Source: Epiperipatus broadwayi (taxonomy: Eukaryota; Onychophora; Udeonychophora; Euonychophora; Peripatidae). From it: a stretch of DNA of 64,000 nt. The stretch spans positions 1,126,008 to 1,190,007 of the forward strand of contig JAQFVV010006232.1 of assembly GCA_028023455.1 (NCBI GenBank). Reading direction: 5' to 3'. Below are positions 36,441 to 47,560 of the stretch, piece after piece. A program made the translations under genes and the position numbers. Below the pieces are notes generated by a model. That model ran no database searches, was not told the DNA's origin, and saw only the letters and a program-made list of their open reading frames with translations. Positions within the stretch are counted from its first letter, which is position 1. Each line of letters begins with the position of its first letter.

Positions 36441-38920
36441 CTATCCACATTTAACCAAAATAAAAGAACTAATTTCCAATTATAGATTATAGATAATCAT
36501 ATTTCTTTATTATTGAAACAAATTTAAAATTAATGTTACCATTGTACATTTATTTCCAAACTAGTACTGACATTTAATTTTTTTAATTTTTATATATCAA
36601 TAAGTTTTAGAAGAATATGTTAAATTAAATCTAATTAAAAAAGCACAGATTATAAATAAATTAATGATAAAAAAACTATAATGTTTAAATGAAAAAAAAT
36701 TCAAAGCTTTCTTGTATTACAAAATTTATGTAACAATAATTTACAAAGTTAATTGACAAAAAAACAAATCAGTAAATATAATAGTGATTGGTCAGTATTT
36801 TCATAATAATTAAAAAAGACAATAATCAATGAAAATACTAAAAATCATTATTTTTGAAATCATCATAATAGTATTTAAGAACACATTAATTAATATAAAG
36901 AAATGACATTTTATTGAAATGTGTTAGATTGTCGTTTCTATAGAAAATTTTTCTGTCTACAAATTATAGCCTCTTTAAAGTCTTTTAGCAACATTATGCA
37001 CTTGGTTCTGATATGAAAATTTGTTCTTATTATTGAAATTTAAAAAGACTTATAAAAGTATTTCCTAAAGTCTTTAAATGTTTACTTTTAACGGTGAAAA
37101 CTTTCACTACAACAGACATGCACATATATCATCAAATATAAGTAATGAAAACATTATTTTTTTGTTAATTTGAATACTATTACTTTTTTGGTACAATGAT
37201 ATTAATAAAAATTTTATATTCAAACTTTGTATGAATATTATTTTACATTAATATCTAGAATGGCAGAGTATGGAAACATAATTATAAATATATGGGCAGT
37301 TGAAAACTAGAGTTGGAAAAAAAGAAGATATATAGAATAATTTGAACATGGATGATGACATTTGTTATATCATTTGAAAATAAGACGTTCATATTGGCCA
37401 GAAAACAACATTTTTTTAATAAAAGAATTTAGAAAAATGAAGGTAAGTAAGTACTGAGAAGTGAATTGTGGTTAACACATGAAATTACACAAAAAGAAAT
37501 GATGTGGACATATTTAATGAGAACAATTAAAAGCAAATTAAAAATATTTGTGAAGGCTATATAAAATAAATTAGTAAAAGTAATATTTAATTGAATTGTG
37601 TGGACATATTAATAAATAACATGTGCTAGGATAATGTTACAACATATCAAGGTGATATATGGAGAATTTGTTTCTAGGCATTTATATTAAAAATGGGGGA
37701 AATAACCAAAGAATTGATATAAGGAGAGAGGATAGATATGTTGATGTAAAAAAACAAGCAGAGTTATTGAAAATGAATATAAATAAAATAGATTACAGTT
37801 ATATAAGAATAAAAAATTTATAAAGTGTATAATGATACATGATAACAGTAATGTAACTTCATTACTATTTGATGTAAAGATAAAATCTTTGGATCCCCAA
37901 AAAAGAACATAAAATGAAATAAGATTTTTGGATGGTAACTATAAGGATTTATGTAAAAATAGAGAAATGTTAATATACATTTAATTTTGAAAAGTAATGT
38001 GTTAAAAAAATATTAACATGAATTGTAAGTAGAGGACTGAAACATATAAATAAAAGAAATTAAAAGAAATATATTTTATTGCTTTTGTTTAGTTGTTCGT
38101 GGAAAGATAGCTTATAATAAAATGGGTAGAATAATAAGTGCTTTAATGGTGAAAAAATGATTTTGTGATTATAGATTGGAAATAGGTAATAGAAAGAAAG
38201 TAAAAACTAAAATGATTTGCAGTGAAATAAAAGATTTCAAAGAAAGCTAATATAATTTTGCAAACATGGTTTCTGAATATATGATCTATGCACAGAAAAT
38301 TAAATCTTATCAAATATGAATGTTCAAATACTAGTTTCAGTAATTAAAATTGAACTATGTCTAAAGAGTACCTACTAAAGATCAGAATAATAACGTAAAT
38401 TTCATCCAAATAATAGAATTTATTAAATGAATACTTGAAAAGAAAAACACTTTTTGAAAAATTTTCATCACATTACATTATTGATAACTGGACATGAAAC
38501 AGTTATCTAAAAAATAATGCTTTTTCTGTAAGGTTGATAAAGTGAAGGAACAATTATATGAAAGAAAATTATTAAAAAATATTTTTTATATCATATATTT
38601 TGCTTTGAATAAACATTTGATTTTATTAGATAAAAATTTATCACATTTATATACATACACAATTATAATTAATGGAATACTCATTCAGTGGTAAATTCAT
38701 CAGTCCACAGCTTTCATTAAAATTTTATAAACTTTTACAAAAGTTGATAAAATATTGTGATGTTACATAAATTTTTAAACAATTTGTACATTATTTTGTA
38801 CATTATTTCATTGCACAATGAAAAATTACAATATGTTTTATTTATGAATGTGCTAGAACAGCAGATATAGTTTTTTTTGATGAACTGGAATGTATTGAGA
38901 ATATATATATATATATATAA
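36441..38920. other. AT-rich sequence, no gene supported
   Basis: A/G-biased on the plus strand from about 37260 to 38300, with many short interrupted frames. Nothing identifiable. The small frame at 38735-38932 (minus) has no motif. Confidence 0.45.
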
Positions 38921-39041
38921 TATACAAACCATTACACAATTACAAATATCCAGTAACGCCCTCTGTTTAAAGATCTATATCTCAATAATAGCAAACCTTA
39001 AAATGATACTGGATATTTGTAATTGTATAATGGTTTGTATA
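38921..39041. repeat. MITE-like element with 35 bp TIRs
   Basis: The left arm 38921-38955 (TATACAAACCATTACACAAT then TACAAATATCCAGTA) and right arm 39007-39041 are near-perfect reverse complements, separated by 51 bp. Total length is 121 bp. The left flank is an (AT)n run, so any TA duplication cannot be told from the microsatellite. The size and TIRs suit a mariner-type MITE, but this is not proved. Confidence 0.7.
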
Positions 39042-39225
39042 TTTTCTATAATTATTTCAGTTAGTGTTAACAGTAGCTTTCTTTTCATATATATATAATG
39101 ATTGCCATAACTATCTTAGTCCTGCTTTATGTTAATAATTAACTATTAGATTTATTTATAAACAATAGTAATGCAAAATTCAATATAAACTAGTATATTT
39201 ATCAATATGGCTGCAGAAAGGAGTT

Positions 39226-39590
39226 TGCTATTAACTGAAAAGAGACCCTTTGATTCCTCTTGGAGGCCTTTAAAAAACCGAGCAGGGCAAATTCCTAATG
39301 TCCACTCCATACGTTCTTGTCGTTGCAGCTGTTATTACTATGTGATTATTCATATAGTATAAGAACATAGGTGGGCTGCTCACCAACATGCATTAGCCAG
39401 CATGGTGAGTTTATTGGCTTTTTACCTCTGAGTTTAAGATCAAGAAACACCATGGTCTTTCTTCTCAGTGCCTGATAAGGCAGAATGAATGTTTGTGTAA
39501 ATGATAAATATTTTTTCAATACATATATACAATTATGACAGACAAAAATAAAGCATGGCCCTTATTCCCAGAAGGCTGTAAAGTCACCAA
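39226..39590 (+). repeat. Dispersed repeat C, copy 2
   Basis: Matches 16001-16390. It ends where the RTE-like sequence begins (around CTGTAAAGTCACC), so it may be the 5' untranslated region of this RTE element or an older repeat into which RTE inserted. TTAGCCAGCATGG at about 39393-39405 fits a pol III A box and GAGTTTAAGATC about 40 bases later loosely fits a B box, which would make C a SINE; this is weak. Confidence 0.65.
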
Positions 39591-39679
39591 CCAAGGCAGC
39601 AGTTGGTGGCTGAAGGCGGAGGGTGCTATGAATCCCCTGATTGTGAACCCAGGCTTCCATTTGATGACTTTTTATTTAA

Positions 39680-40516
39680 GGTACTTACAACTGCAGATCA
39701 CTTTCAAGTGAAGGAAGATTACAAGAATTAGAAGAAGGACTTTCTTATATTAAATGGGACATTATTGGACTGTGTGAACTTAGAAGAAAAGGTGAAGAGA
39801 CAATTGATTTAAAAAGTGGACATATACTCTATTATAAAGGCACAAATATTGGAAATGCAAGTGGAGTAGGATTCATTATAAATAAAAAATGGAAGAACAA
39901 TATTGTGGAGATTGATGGTGTATCAGATAGAGTGGCAAGATTACTTTTACAACTTAATAGCAGATACCAAATGGAGATAATTCAGGTTTATGCCCCAACA
40001 AGTTCTCATAGTGATGAAATGGTAGAAGATTTTTATACGGATGTACAAAAGACTTTTGATCAGAGTAAACAACATTTTAAAATTGTTATGGGAGACTTTA
40101 ATGCTAGAATTGTTTAATGCTAGAATTGGTAAACAAATGAAAGATGAAAGTGCTGTAGGTAATTTTGGTTATGGTAATAGAAATGAGAGAGGACATAGAC
40201 TTGTGGAGTTTGCAGAAAAAAACAACTTTATATTATGAATTCATTTTTTGAAAAAAATTTTAATAGGAAATGGACATGGAAGCATCCAAATGAAGGTACA
40301 GCAGAATTGGATTATATTTTGACTAACAGGAAATACATATTTCAAGATTGTAATGTTCTTAATAAATTTAACATAGGAAGTGATCATCGATTAGTAAGGT
40401 GTAAGATACATGTTAACGTAAAACTAGGGAGACAAAAATTATTAAGGAAAACAATATTTACAGTTGATATTCCTAATCTTCAAAAACATTCTAATGAATT
40501 TAAATTAGAGCTTTAA
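39680..40516 (+). pseudogene. RTE endonuclease domain, broken
   Basis: Encodes an AP-endonuclease-like domain that would nick target DNA to prime reverse transcription. The first open segment (39680-40117) shows TYNCRSLSSEGRLQELEEGL, IKWDIIGLCELRRKGEE (the conserved Glu motif), QVYAPTS and GDFNARI. The 16 bp duplication TTTAATGCTAGAATTG then shifts the frame. The second segment carries FGYGNRNERGHRLVEFAEKN; after another one-base shift the third (40235-40516) has WTWKHPNEGTAELDYILTN and IGSDHRLVRCKI, including the catalytic SDH. A TAA follows ELKLEL-like sequence at 40514. The upstream start codon is lost: a stop at 39677-39679 precedes the open frame. Confidence 0.85.
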
Positions 40517-42454
40517 AATCGGTTTCAAGTATTAGTAGATTTTGAACAGGATTCAGATTTGAATGAAATTAATATGAAAATAACTGATACACTTTTAAAA
40601 ACTGCAACAAAGATAGCTGGTAGAAAAAAGCAGCAACTGACCAATAAAATTTCTACTGAGACTAGAGAATTTATGAAGAAAAGAAAGAATATGAAGATAT
40701 ACAAAAATGATGCATTAAAAAGAATTGAATATCTCGAATTTTGTAAAATGGTGCGGAAAAGAATTGAAAATGATATAAGAAAGTATGACTGTGAACTAGC
40801 AAGGAAAGCTGTAGAAGAAAATAAAAGTCTTAAGAATGTAAAACAACATTTTAGTATTGGTAGGAAATTTATATCTGCAATAAGAAAAAAAGATGGAATT
40901 ATTACTAAAAAGAGAGATGACATCATGAAATTGGTAGAAGATTTTTATCAAGAATTATATAGTAATAAAGAACAAGTAACTCCTATATCTATTACATCTT
41001 CTGAATTGCCCAGAATTTTAAATGAAGAAGTGAGACATGCAATTAAATGTATGAAGAAAGGAAAGGCTCCGGGTAATGATGGAATTATAATTGATATATT
41101 AAAAGAAGCAGGTGAAGAAATAGAATTTTTTTTAGCAAAGTTATATAAAAAATGTCTAAATGATAAAGATGTACCGGATGATTGGAAGAATGCAGTAATA
41201 ATATTAATATTTAAAAAAGGTGATAAAGAAGATATTAGAACTTACAGACCTATCAGCCTTTTATCAGTTTTATATAAAATGTTTACCAAGATGATTACAA
41301 CTCGTCTACAGAGAACATTGGATTTCCACCAACCGAGAGAACAAGCTGGATTTAAAAGTGGTTTTAGTGCAATAGATCATATCCAGGTGTTGAAAGAAGT
41401 TATAGAAAGGACAAATGAATATGAGTTGTCATTATGTTTTGGATTTGTAGATTATGAAAAGGTATTTGATTCTATAAACATTTCTTCAGTGATTAAAGCA
41501 TTGGATCATCAAGATATAGATCCAGGATATTGTCATATTTTAAAGAATATTTATAAAAATGCAACAGTGACAAATTAGATTACATAATGAGACTGGGAAA
41601 GTGAACATTGAGAAAGGTGTAAGACAAGGTGACTCCATATCTTCAAAACCTTTTACAGCAGTGCTGCAAGAAGTATTTTGTGGATTAAAATGGGAAACTA
41701 AAGGAGTGAAAGTAAATGGAGATTATTTAAGTCATTTAGATTTTGCAGATGATGTAGTTGTTTTTGCAAATAATGCTTCAGAGCTGCAGGATATGTTGCA
41801 GGAATTATCAGATGAAAGTAGGAAAGTAGGACTAAAGATAAATGTTAAAAAGACTAAAGTAATGTTTAATCGATTTGCTCAAAATATGAAAATAAAGATT
41901 GATTATGATGAATTAGAAGAAGTTAACAGTTACAAATACCTTGGTCAGATTATTAATACAGATGGAAACATAAGGGAAGAAATTAATCATAGAATTAAAC
42001 TTGGTTGGAGTGCTTTTGGTAGAAATAACTTGATACTAAAAGGAAATATGCCTATGGGTTTGAAAAGGAAGGTTTTTAACAAATGTGTTTTACCAGTTCT
42101 TACTTATGGGTCTGAGACTTGGACACTTAATAGAAGAGCAATACAGAGACTTCAGACCACTCAAAGAAGTATGGAGAGATGTTGGGAGTAACAATAAGAG
42201 ATCGAAAACGCAATGTATGGGTAAGAGAACAAACAGGTGTTACTGACCTCATTGAAAAAATTAAAAGATTGAAATGGAGTTGGGCTGGACATATTGCTAG
42301 AAAAGATGATAATAGATGGACAATTGAAATTTTAAACTGGATTCCAAGAGATTGTAAAAGACCCAGAAAGAGACCACATGTGAGATGGATGGATGAAATA
42401 AGAAAGTGTGTAGGGGTGATGTGGAGAAGAGAAGCTAAAGATCGGAGAAGATGA
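40517..42454 (+). pseudogene. RTE reverse transcriptase, broken
   Basis: Continues the endonuclease frame after one stop. The longest open piece is 40559-41578. Motifs seen: KAPGNDGI; IFKKGDKEDIRTYRPISLLS; PREQAGFKSGFSAIDHI; FVDYEKVFDSI with the first catalytic Asp. A one-base insertion near 41571 (acaaattaga) moves to 41601-42191, with GVRQGDSIS, HLDFADDVVVFA (FADD at 41742-41753 intact), LGLKINVKKTKVMF-type VGLKINVKKTKVMF, and YGSETWTL. A 4 bp deletion near 42178 then shifts to 42179-42454, with KWSWAGHIARKDDNRW and RKRPHVRWMDEI, ending where a Trp codon has become TGA. Catalytic residues are intact, so the copy is not ancient. Confidence 0.88.
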
Positions 42455-42535
42455 ATTAAACTTGGAGAGATCTTCATCCTGCAGTGGATTGATAATGGTT
42501 GATTAATGATATATAGAATGAAGTCTTATCTAAAA

Positions 42536-43649
42536 CTATAATAATTAATAAAACTGTTAGTTTGCTAATGATTATATAAGAAATTTTAATTTTATATTGT
42601 TCAACATTAAATAAAATTTGATCACTGTTTAATTTTGCATTGCTAATTTGATAAAACTAATACTACAATGAAACAAATATATTAATGTTTTTAGATAAAT
42701 CTTAACTGGCCATATTAGGATTGGTATAATACAGTCCTCTAAGTAATAACCATTTCATTATCTTTTCCCTACTCAGTTTAATATTGAAATAGAAAAATGG
42801 CACTTAAGAACTGAAGATTTCTTGATTAAACTTCTTCAATTTGGTCATTCAGATAATTGAATATCATAACATTGGATCATTGTTCTATTTAATTATTTAC
42901 ATAATATATTTATTGTTTGAAATGGAAAGAAGAAAATATTAAAATACTTTATTTTCCCATCTACTATAAAACTATGAATAATATAATTTTATAAATATAT
43001 TATCCGTAAGTTTTAACAAATTATGATGTTTTATATTTATATATAAAAAATACAATTTTGTCATTATTTGACTTTTTTATAGATCATGTTTATTATATTT
43101 TCACAATCTAAATTTGTATACCATTAAGACAATTAGTGCTTCACTTTTATAAATACAAAGATATTTACCAAAATGTGAATGGGTGGCAAAATTATGAGAG
43201 TATATTTTAGATTCATATGTTTTCTAAGAGATATGCAAATTTTAATAATATGCAGATAAAATAAGTCAAAATTAGATATTGTTTCTATAATCATTTATTA
43301 AGCTTTTGCAATTAACCTTAATATATGATACAAAAGGTCATAGTTATATTGTGGCTCAAAACTTGTTATACTGAAATATATTAGAAGAGTTTTTATTAAA
43401 TTTGTTTTTCATTTTAAATATAAAATATTTCATATTTATATAAATTGCAACATTTAATTTCATTTATGAATAATTAATAAATAAATAAATATAAAATAGA
43501 AATTAATAAATAAAAGATATAAAGTATTTATAATGAATGCTTTTATTTACAATTGAAACTAAAAGCCAAGAAAATAACTGTTTCTTCAGCCACAATTCAG
43601 ATTTTATATTTAACTTAAAAACTAAGTCAACCTCTTGATAAACAAAATG
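42536..43649. other. AT-rich sequence, no gene seen
   Basis: No reading frame, RNA or repeat recognised. Confidence 0.45.
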
Positions 43650-43661
43650 AAGATTAAATTA
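43650..43661 (+). repeat. Target-site duplication, left (family B, copy 1)
   Basis: AAGATTAAATTA, repeated exactly at 43886-43897. Confidence 0.75.
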
Positions 43662-43885
43662 TAAATAAGTATTTATTTTATATAGCGTCTGTATATAATT
43701 GTATTTACATTCAAATATCAGCCTTTCAAGCTAATTGTGCAAACGCTTTGCGAGTGTTAATAATAAATGAATACTTTCTCACCAATACAAGATATAGTAT
43801 TTATGCAGGAATAAAAGTATTCATTTATTATTAACACTCACAAAGCATTTGCACAATTAGCTTGAAAGGCTGATATTCGAATGTA
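43662..43885 (-). mobile_element. Family B foldback element, copy 1
   Basis: A 224 bp insertion with arms 43704-43770 (TCAGCCTTTCAAGCTAATTG, ..GCGAGTGTTAATAATAAATG) and its reverse complement to 43887, around a loop with GATATAGTATTTATG. The left side has about 40 extra bases (aagtatttattttatatagc and onwards) not present on the right. The same extra segment occurs on the right side of copy 2, so the two copies lie in opposite orientations and the tail is a true family end. No reading frame, no hammerhead found. Confidence 0.8.
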
Positions 43886-43897
43886 AAGATTAAATTA
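43886..43897 (+). repeat. Target-site duplication, right (family B, copy 1)
   Basis: Exact copy of 43650-43661; its first two bases may also be the end of the right arm. Confidence 0.75.
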
Positions 43898-44447
43898 ATT
43901 ATTTTTTGAATCCCTGATATTTTTTAATTTAAGTCAAATATAAAGACCCCCAATAATAGCTAAAAAACAATTATTTTATTGGTTTTTAATTCTCAAAGTA
44001 ATTTAAAAAATCATTATAAATGTTTTTATATCTATTATTATTTAGATTTTAGCATTAAAATTATAATCAAAGATTTCTTTTTATTCCAATTTTAAATGAT
44101 GCTAAAAAAATTTAATGTTGAAAGTAGTATCATAAGTATTAAATCAACCTTCTTTACAATATAGTTTTGTTCACTCATTTCCTACTTTGAATTTAAAAAA
44201 CTAAATAAGCTACCTAAAATATTTTAGTGTTCTATTGCATTGCCAGTGATTTATAAGAGATCACCCAAATTTAAACAAATTATTTTGAATATTAATATAT
44301 TCAAACTTGGCTTTACCATTTTATTCTACCTTCAATAAAAATATTTAATGGAAACAAATTATGATGAGTTTCAGTATGTGGTAAAATGTCAGTTATAAAA
44401 AAAGAAAAAAATATTTTTTTCTTTTTCTTTCTTATTTGATTTTGATG

Positions 44448-44912
44448 TTATATACTGACGTGTCCAACAAGTTGATCATGATCCACCGGTTGATTGCAAA
44501 GCCATTTTTGGTTGATCATGAGGCCAATCTGGGTAACTAATGAAGCAAATTAAGTTAAGATTTTCATGTTTTTATGTTATTTTTGTTTTTGTTCTAAATT
44601 TTTTTCAATTCTAGATAGGTGAAGTCCACTAAGCAGTATCATTATTGAAAATAATATTTTTAACCTTGATTTAATGTAGCTAATTTGAATTAATAAATAT
44701 TGTTAATAATTACTTATGTTGCTTTAATTATTCTGGACATGAGTTTTTTGGGCCCGTTAAATAATTATTTTTACTAGGTAGATATATAAAAATAGTATAT
44801 ATTTCACACCCTCCTTCTTAGAGAGTGCCTATGACAACAAGTCGATCACAACACATTTTTAAAATAAAAAGTAGATCCTATGAACACAAAGGTTGGCCAA
44901 CCCTGATATATA
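44448..44912 (-). mobile_element. Non-autonomous hAT element (MITE-like)
   Basis: Read on the minus strand the element begins CAGGGTTGGCCAACCTTTGT, a typical hAT terminal repeat starting with CAGGG. The other end is a degraded inverse, tgacgtgtccaacaag at 44456. The core is 44456-44904 (449 bp), flanked by 8 bp repeats TTATATAC / ATATATAC (7 of 8 identical), the hAT duplication size. Inside, GTTGATCATGATCCACCGGT and GGTTGATCATGAGGCC form internal repeats. No transposase sequence remains. Confidence 0.7.
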
Positions 44913-45109
44913 CTAACCTATGAAGCATTGAACTGTATTGCAATGATAATGATAATATTGATATAAAATTGTGAATTGACATTATTAATTTTAAGAAAAT
45001 AAATATGTGATTAATAAACATATAGTTTGAATAAAATTATTATTATTTGTATTATATATATATAGATTGTTATGACATTCACAATAGTAAATTACGAACA
45101 GTACCACAA

Positions 45110-45310
45110 CATGTTCAAAATCTCAAACATATTTGTTACTTTATTTGTATAATATTATACTGAAAAGATTTATATCTGAAAATATATTTTCAGTGTGATA
45201 TGGTGAGAATGTTTTATCAATTGTTTAACTTGTGTTAGAATGAAAGAATGGTATTTGTTTTGCAAAACATCAATGTCTGTTGAAAATAATAATCTTAAAA
45301 TATTTGACTT
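45110..45310 (+). repeat. Dispersed repeat F, copy 1
   Basis: About 200 bp match 52150-52350: TTTATTTGTATAATATTATA followed by CTG, AAAATATATTTTCA, TGTGATATGGTGAGAAT, CAATTGTTT and GGTATTTGT. Copy 2 lies just upstream of a coiled-coil element, so F could be part of that element's end. No coding capacity. Confidence 0.7.
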
Positions 45311-45507
45311 ATTTCCTGTTATTTTTGAATAATAAACTTTTCCATTGATAGGGGATGGTTAAAATTGACCAAAGATCTGCTCTAGTCATTCTGACATCAA
45401 TTAGAAAAGTTATAAATAGAAGAGAATAAAAAAAACCCTTTCATTTATTTTGGCTTCAATAGAAGTGAATCTAAGTTACTTTATGTAATTGTTTTGCTTA
45501 TTTTTAA

Positions 45508-45521
45508 AAGTATATGATTAT
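45508..45521 (+). repeat. Target-site duplication, left (family B, copy 2)
   Basis: AAGTATATGATTAT, repeated exactly at 45757-45770. Confidence 0.75.
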
Positions 45522-45756
45522 GATAGAATGACAGCCTCTTAAGCTAAATTGCGCAGACGCTGTGAGAGTGTTGTTAATAAATGAATACGTTCGAACAACC
45601 ACATGATATAGTATTTATATAAGAGCTATATCATGTGGTTGTTCGAAGGTATTCATTTATTAACAACATTCTCACAGCGTCTGCGCAATTTAGCTTAACA
45701 GGCTGTCATTCTATCATAATTATAATCGCACGCAAGACGTTATAAAATAAATGCTT
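45522..45756 (+). mobile_element. Family B foldback element, copy 2
   Basis: A 235 bp insertion. Left arm 45517-45609 and right arm 45628-45720 are almost perfect reverse complements, including TAGAATGACAGCC, AAGCTAAATTGCGCAGACGC and TGTGAGAGTGTTGTTAATAA. A 20-odd base loop holds GTATTTATATAAGAGC. The right side carries the extra tail ATCGCACGCAAGACGTTATA then AAATAAATGCTT, absent from the left. Stronger arm identity than in copy 1 suggests a younger insertion. The innermost ATATCATGTGGTTGTTCGAA block is specific to this copy. Confidence 0.8.
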
Positions 45757-45770
45757 AAGTATATGATTAT
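45757..45770 (+). repeat. Target-site duplication, right (family B, copy 2)
   Basis: Exact copy of 45508-45521. Confidence 0.75.
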
Positions 45771-46794
45771 AAAAAATGGACAAATTAATGGGGTACAAGC
45801 AATAACACTATTTTTTGGCTTGACCAAATTGTCAAATTTGGGGGAGGTGACAATTTATTGAAAATATAAAAACTAATCCTTAGTGTTTTAAAAAACTATG
45901 AAATGTATATTTGTTTTAAAAATGGGTATTATTTACTTTTCAGTGATGAAGTGTAAATTCTAAAAACAGAAACACAAAGACTAAGATCATCTGCTGATAT
46001 AATTTTATGACCTTGATAGATTATTTATAGACAAGATAGAAATTGGTTAAATTTCCATAGCATTTCCATGGATAAAACTAGCATGTGTTCACTTGTTTTG
46101 TATTATGAATTACATGCTAAATTAAAAGATTTCTACATTGTATTGTCAAAAATTTAACTTAGTTTTTGCACATTTATGACATTATATAAATCAAATATCA
46201 GCTGAATGAAAAGATAATTTGAATATATAGTAAATAATGAAAGTAATAAAATGTGTTTTGAATCTAATAGATTTTCATGATATTTCTACTTTTTATGGAA
46301 TTACAAAACATGATCGGATTGTGCTTTAAGAAATAGACATAGGATCTAAGGTACTGTTTTGGAAATGCAATATTTAAAGGCTATTACTCAGGTCATTTGT
46401 CTATATTTAACATTATTATATATATATTAGTTCACAGAAGGTGGTACTGGATTTCTTAACTATGTGGGGTGATTTAATGTTTAATATATATATATATGTA
46501 TTTTCATTTAAAATGTATGGCTACTTACTTATATAAATAGTAGTATAATTTGAGGTTAACTATTGATTTATTTATGTACCTAAATATAAGAGAATTATGT
46601 CTTTCTAAGATTGAATTTATATATTGCAGCACAGAAATTATTTTATTTTGAAATATTATTTTTTTTTTATTGCTTATAAATTAACTTCAGGTATATCACT
46701 TACATTAGGAATTCAAAATGATTATATGATAATAAGTATTTATTTTATTTTGTTCTCTTAAATTCATATTAACAAATAATTGCTAAAACTATTA

Positions 46795-47040
46795 ATGTAG
46801 GTCATATCTGAATTTAGTTCAGTCCCATATGGCTATGTAAATTAAATTGTTGGGTTTAAAAAACATACAGATGTCTGAAAAAATCAGATTTTTTTTATTT
46901 AATAGTTAACTGTTAGAGAAATACTGGGCTTGAGCTGGTATTTTTAGATCTAATGTCTGAATATCCTAGTGTTTCATTGATGATAGTCAGCAGTTAGAAA
47001 CTAGGGCTATTCAGAAAAGCTTGTTAAGAGCTATTAACAC
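46795..47040 (+). repeat. Diverged family E copy
   Basis: Matches the right arm of the E foldback at low identity: CAGTCCCATATGGCTAT, ACATACAGATGTCTGAAAA, TAGTTAACTGTTAGAGAAAT, GGGCTTGAGCTGGTATTTTT then AGATCTAATGTCTGAA. After this point the sequence departs from the E hammerhead. It carries TTGATGATAGTCAGCAGTTA followed by GAAAC at about 46978-47003, which could be a diverged hammerhead, but helix I is not evident. Confidence 0.55.
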
Positions 47041-47117
47041 ATTATATAACATTTGTAGTATAAGCTTAAGTTAAGTCACGTGATATATAACTTGATTTCC
47101 TTGCATATATATATATA

Positions 47118-47560
47118 TAAAGGTTTTAATAAATGTGTTTTACCAGTTCTTACTTATGAAACTGAGACTTGGACACTTAATAGAAGAGCAATACAGAGAC
47201 TTCACACAACTCAAAGAAGTATAGAGAGATGGATGTTGTGAATAACAAGAGATTGAAAACACAATATATGGGTAAGAGAACAAGCAGGTGTTACTGACTT
47301 CTTTGAAAAAATTAAAAGATTGAAGTGGAGTTGGGCTGGACATATTGCTAAAAGAGATGATAATAGATGGACAATTAAAATCTTAAATATTCCAAGAGAT
47401 TGTAAAAGATCTAGAAAGAGACCACATGTGAGATGGATCGATGAAATAAAAAAGTATACACAGGTGATGTGGAGAAGAGAAGCTAAAGATCAGAGAAAAT
47501 GGATTGAAGTTGGAGATCTTCATCCTGAAGTGGATTGATAATCATTGATGATGATGATAT
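47118..47560 (+). mobile_element. RTE retrotransposon, 5'-truncated copy
   Basis: Starts inside the reverse transcriptase gene at AAGGTTTTAATAAATGTGTT (equivalent to about 42069 in the larger copy) and keeps the C-terminal domain: TYETETWTLNRRAIQRL, then from 47320 KWSWAGHIAKRDDNRWTI, RKRPHVRWIDEIKK and KWIEVGDLHPEVD with a natural stop at 47538. It has the four bases (GGAT) that the larger copy lost near 42178, and the Trp codon that became TGA there, so it gives the intact C-terminus. The 3' tail is GATTGATAATCATTGATGAT then GATGATATA. A TTG-to-TGA-type frame break at about 47236 shows it is dead. Confidence 0.85.

Larger units (their letters stand above)
39591..42535 (+). mobile_element. 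RTE-type non-LTR retrotransposon, inactive
   Basis: A near full-length element: an AP-type endonuclease region, a linker, the reverse transcriptase, and a C-terminal GHI(A/C)R..DNRW domain, in the order known for RTE-clade elements. The 3' end lies after CTGCAGTGGATTGATAATGG; the truncated copy at 47.1 kb ends in a (TGA)n-like tail, typical of RTE. The reading frame is broken by a 16 bp tandem duplication (40097-40128), single-base shifts near 40234 and 41571, a stop at 40514-40516, a 4 bp deletion near 42178 and a stop at 42452-42454. No target-site duplication was identified because the 5' end is uncertain. Confidence 0.85.

Noticed and set aside
40525-40926. 133-codon minus-strand frame opposite the RTE reverse transcriptase
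   Set aside because: It is the antisense shadow of the RTE frame, hydrophobic because it is complementary to Lys/Glu-rich coding sequence.
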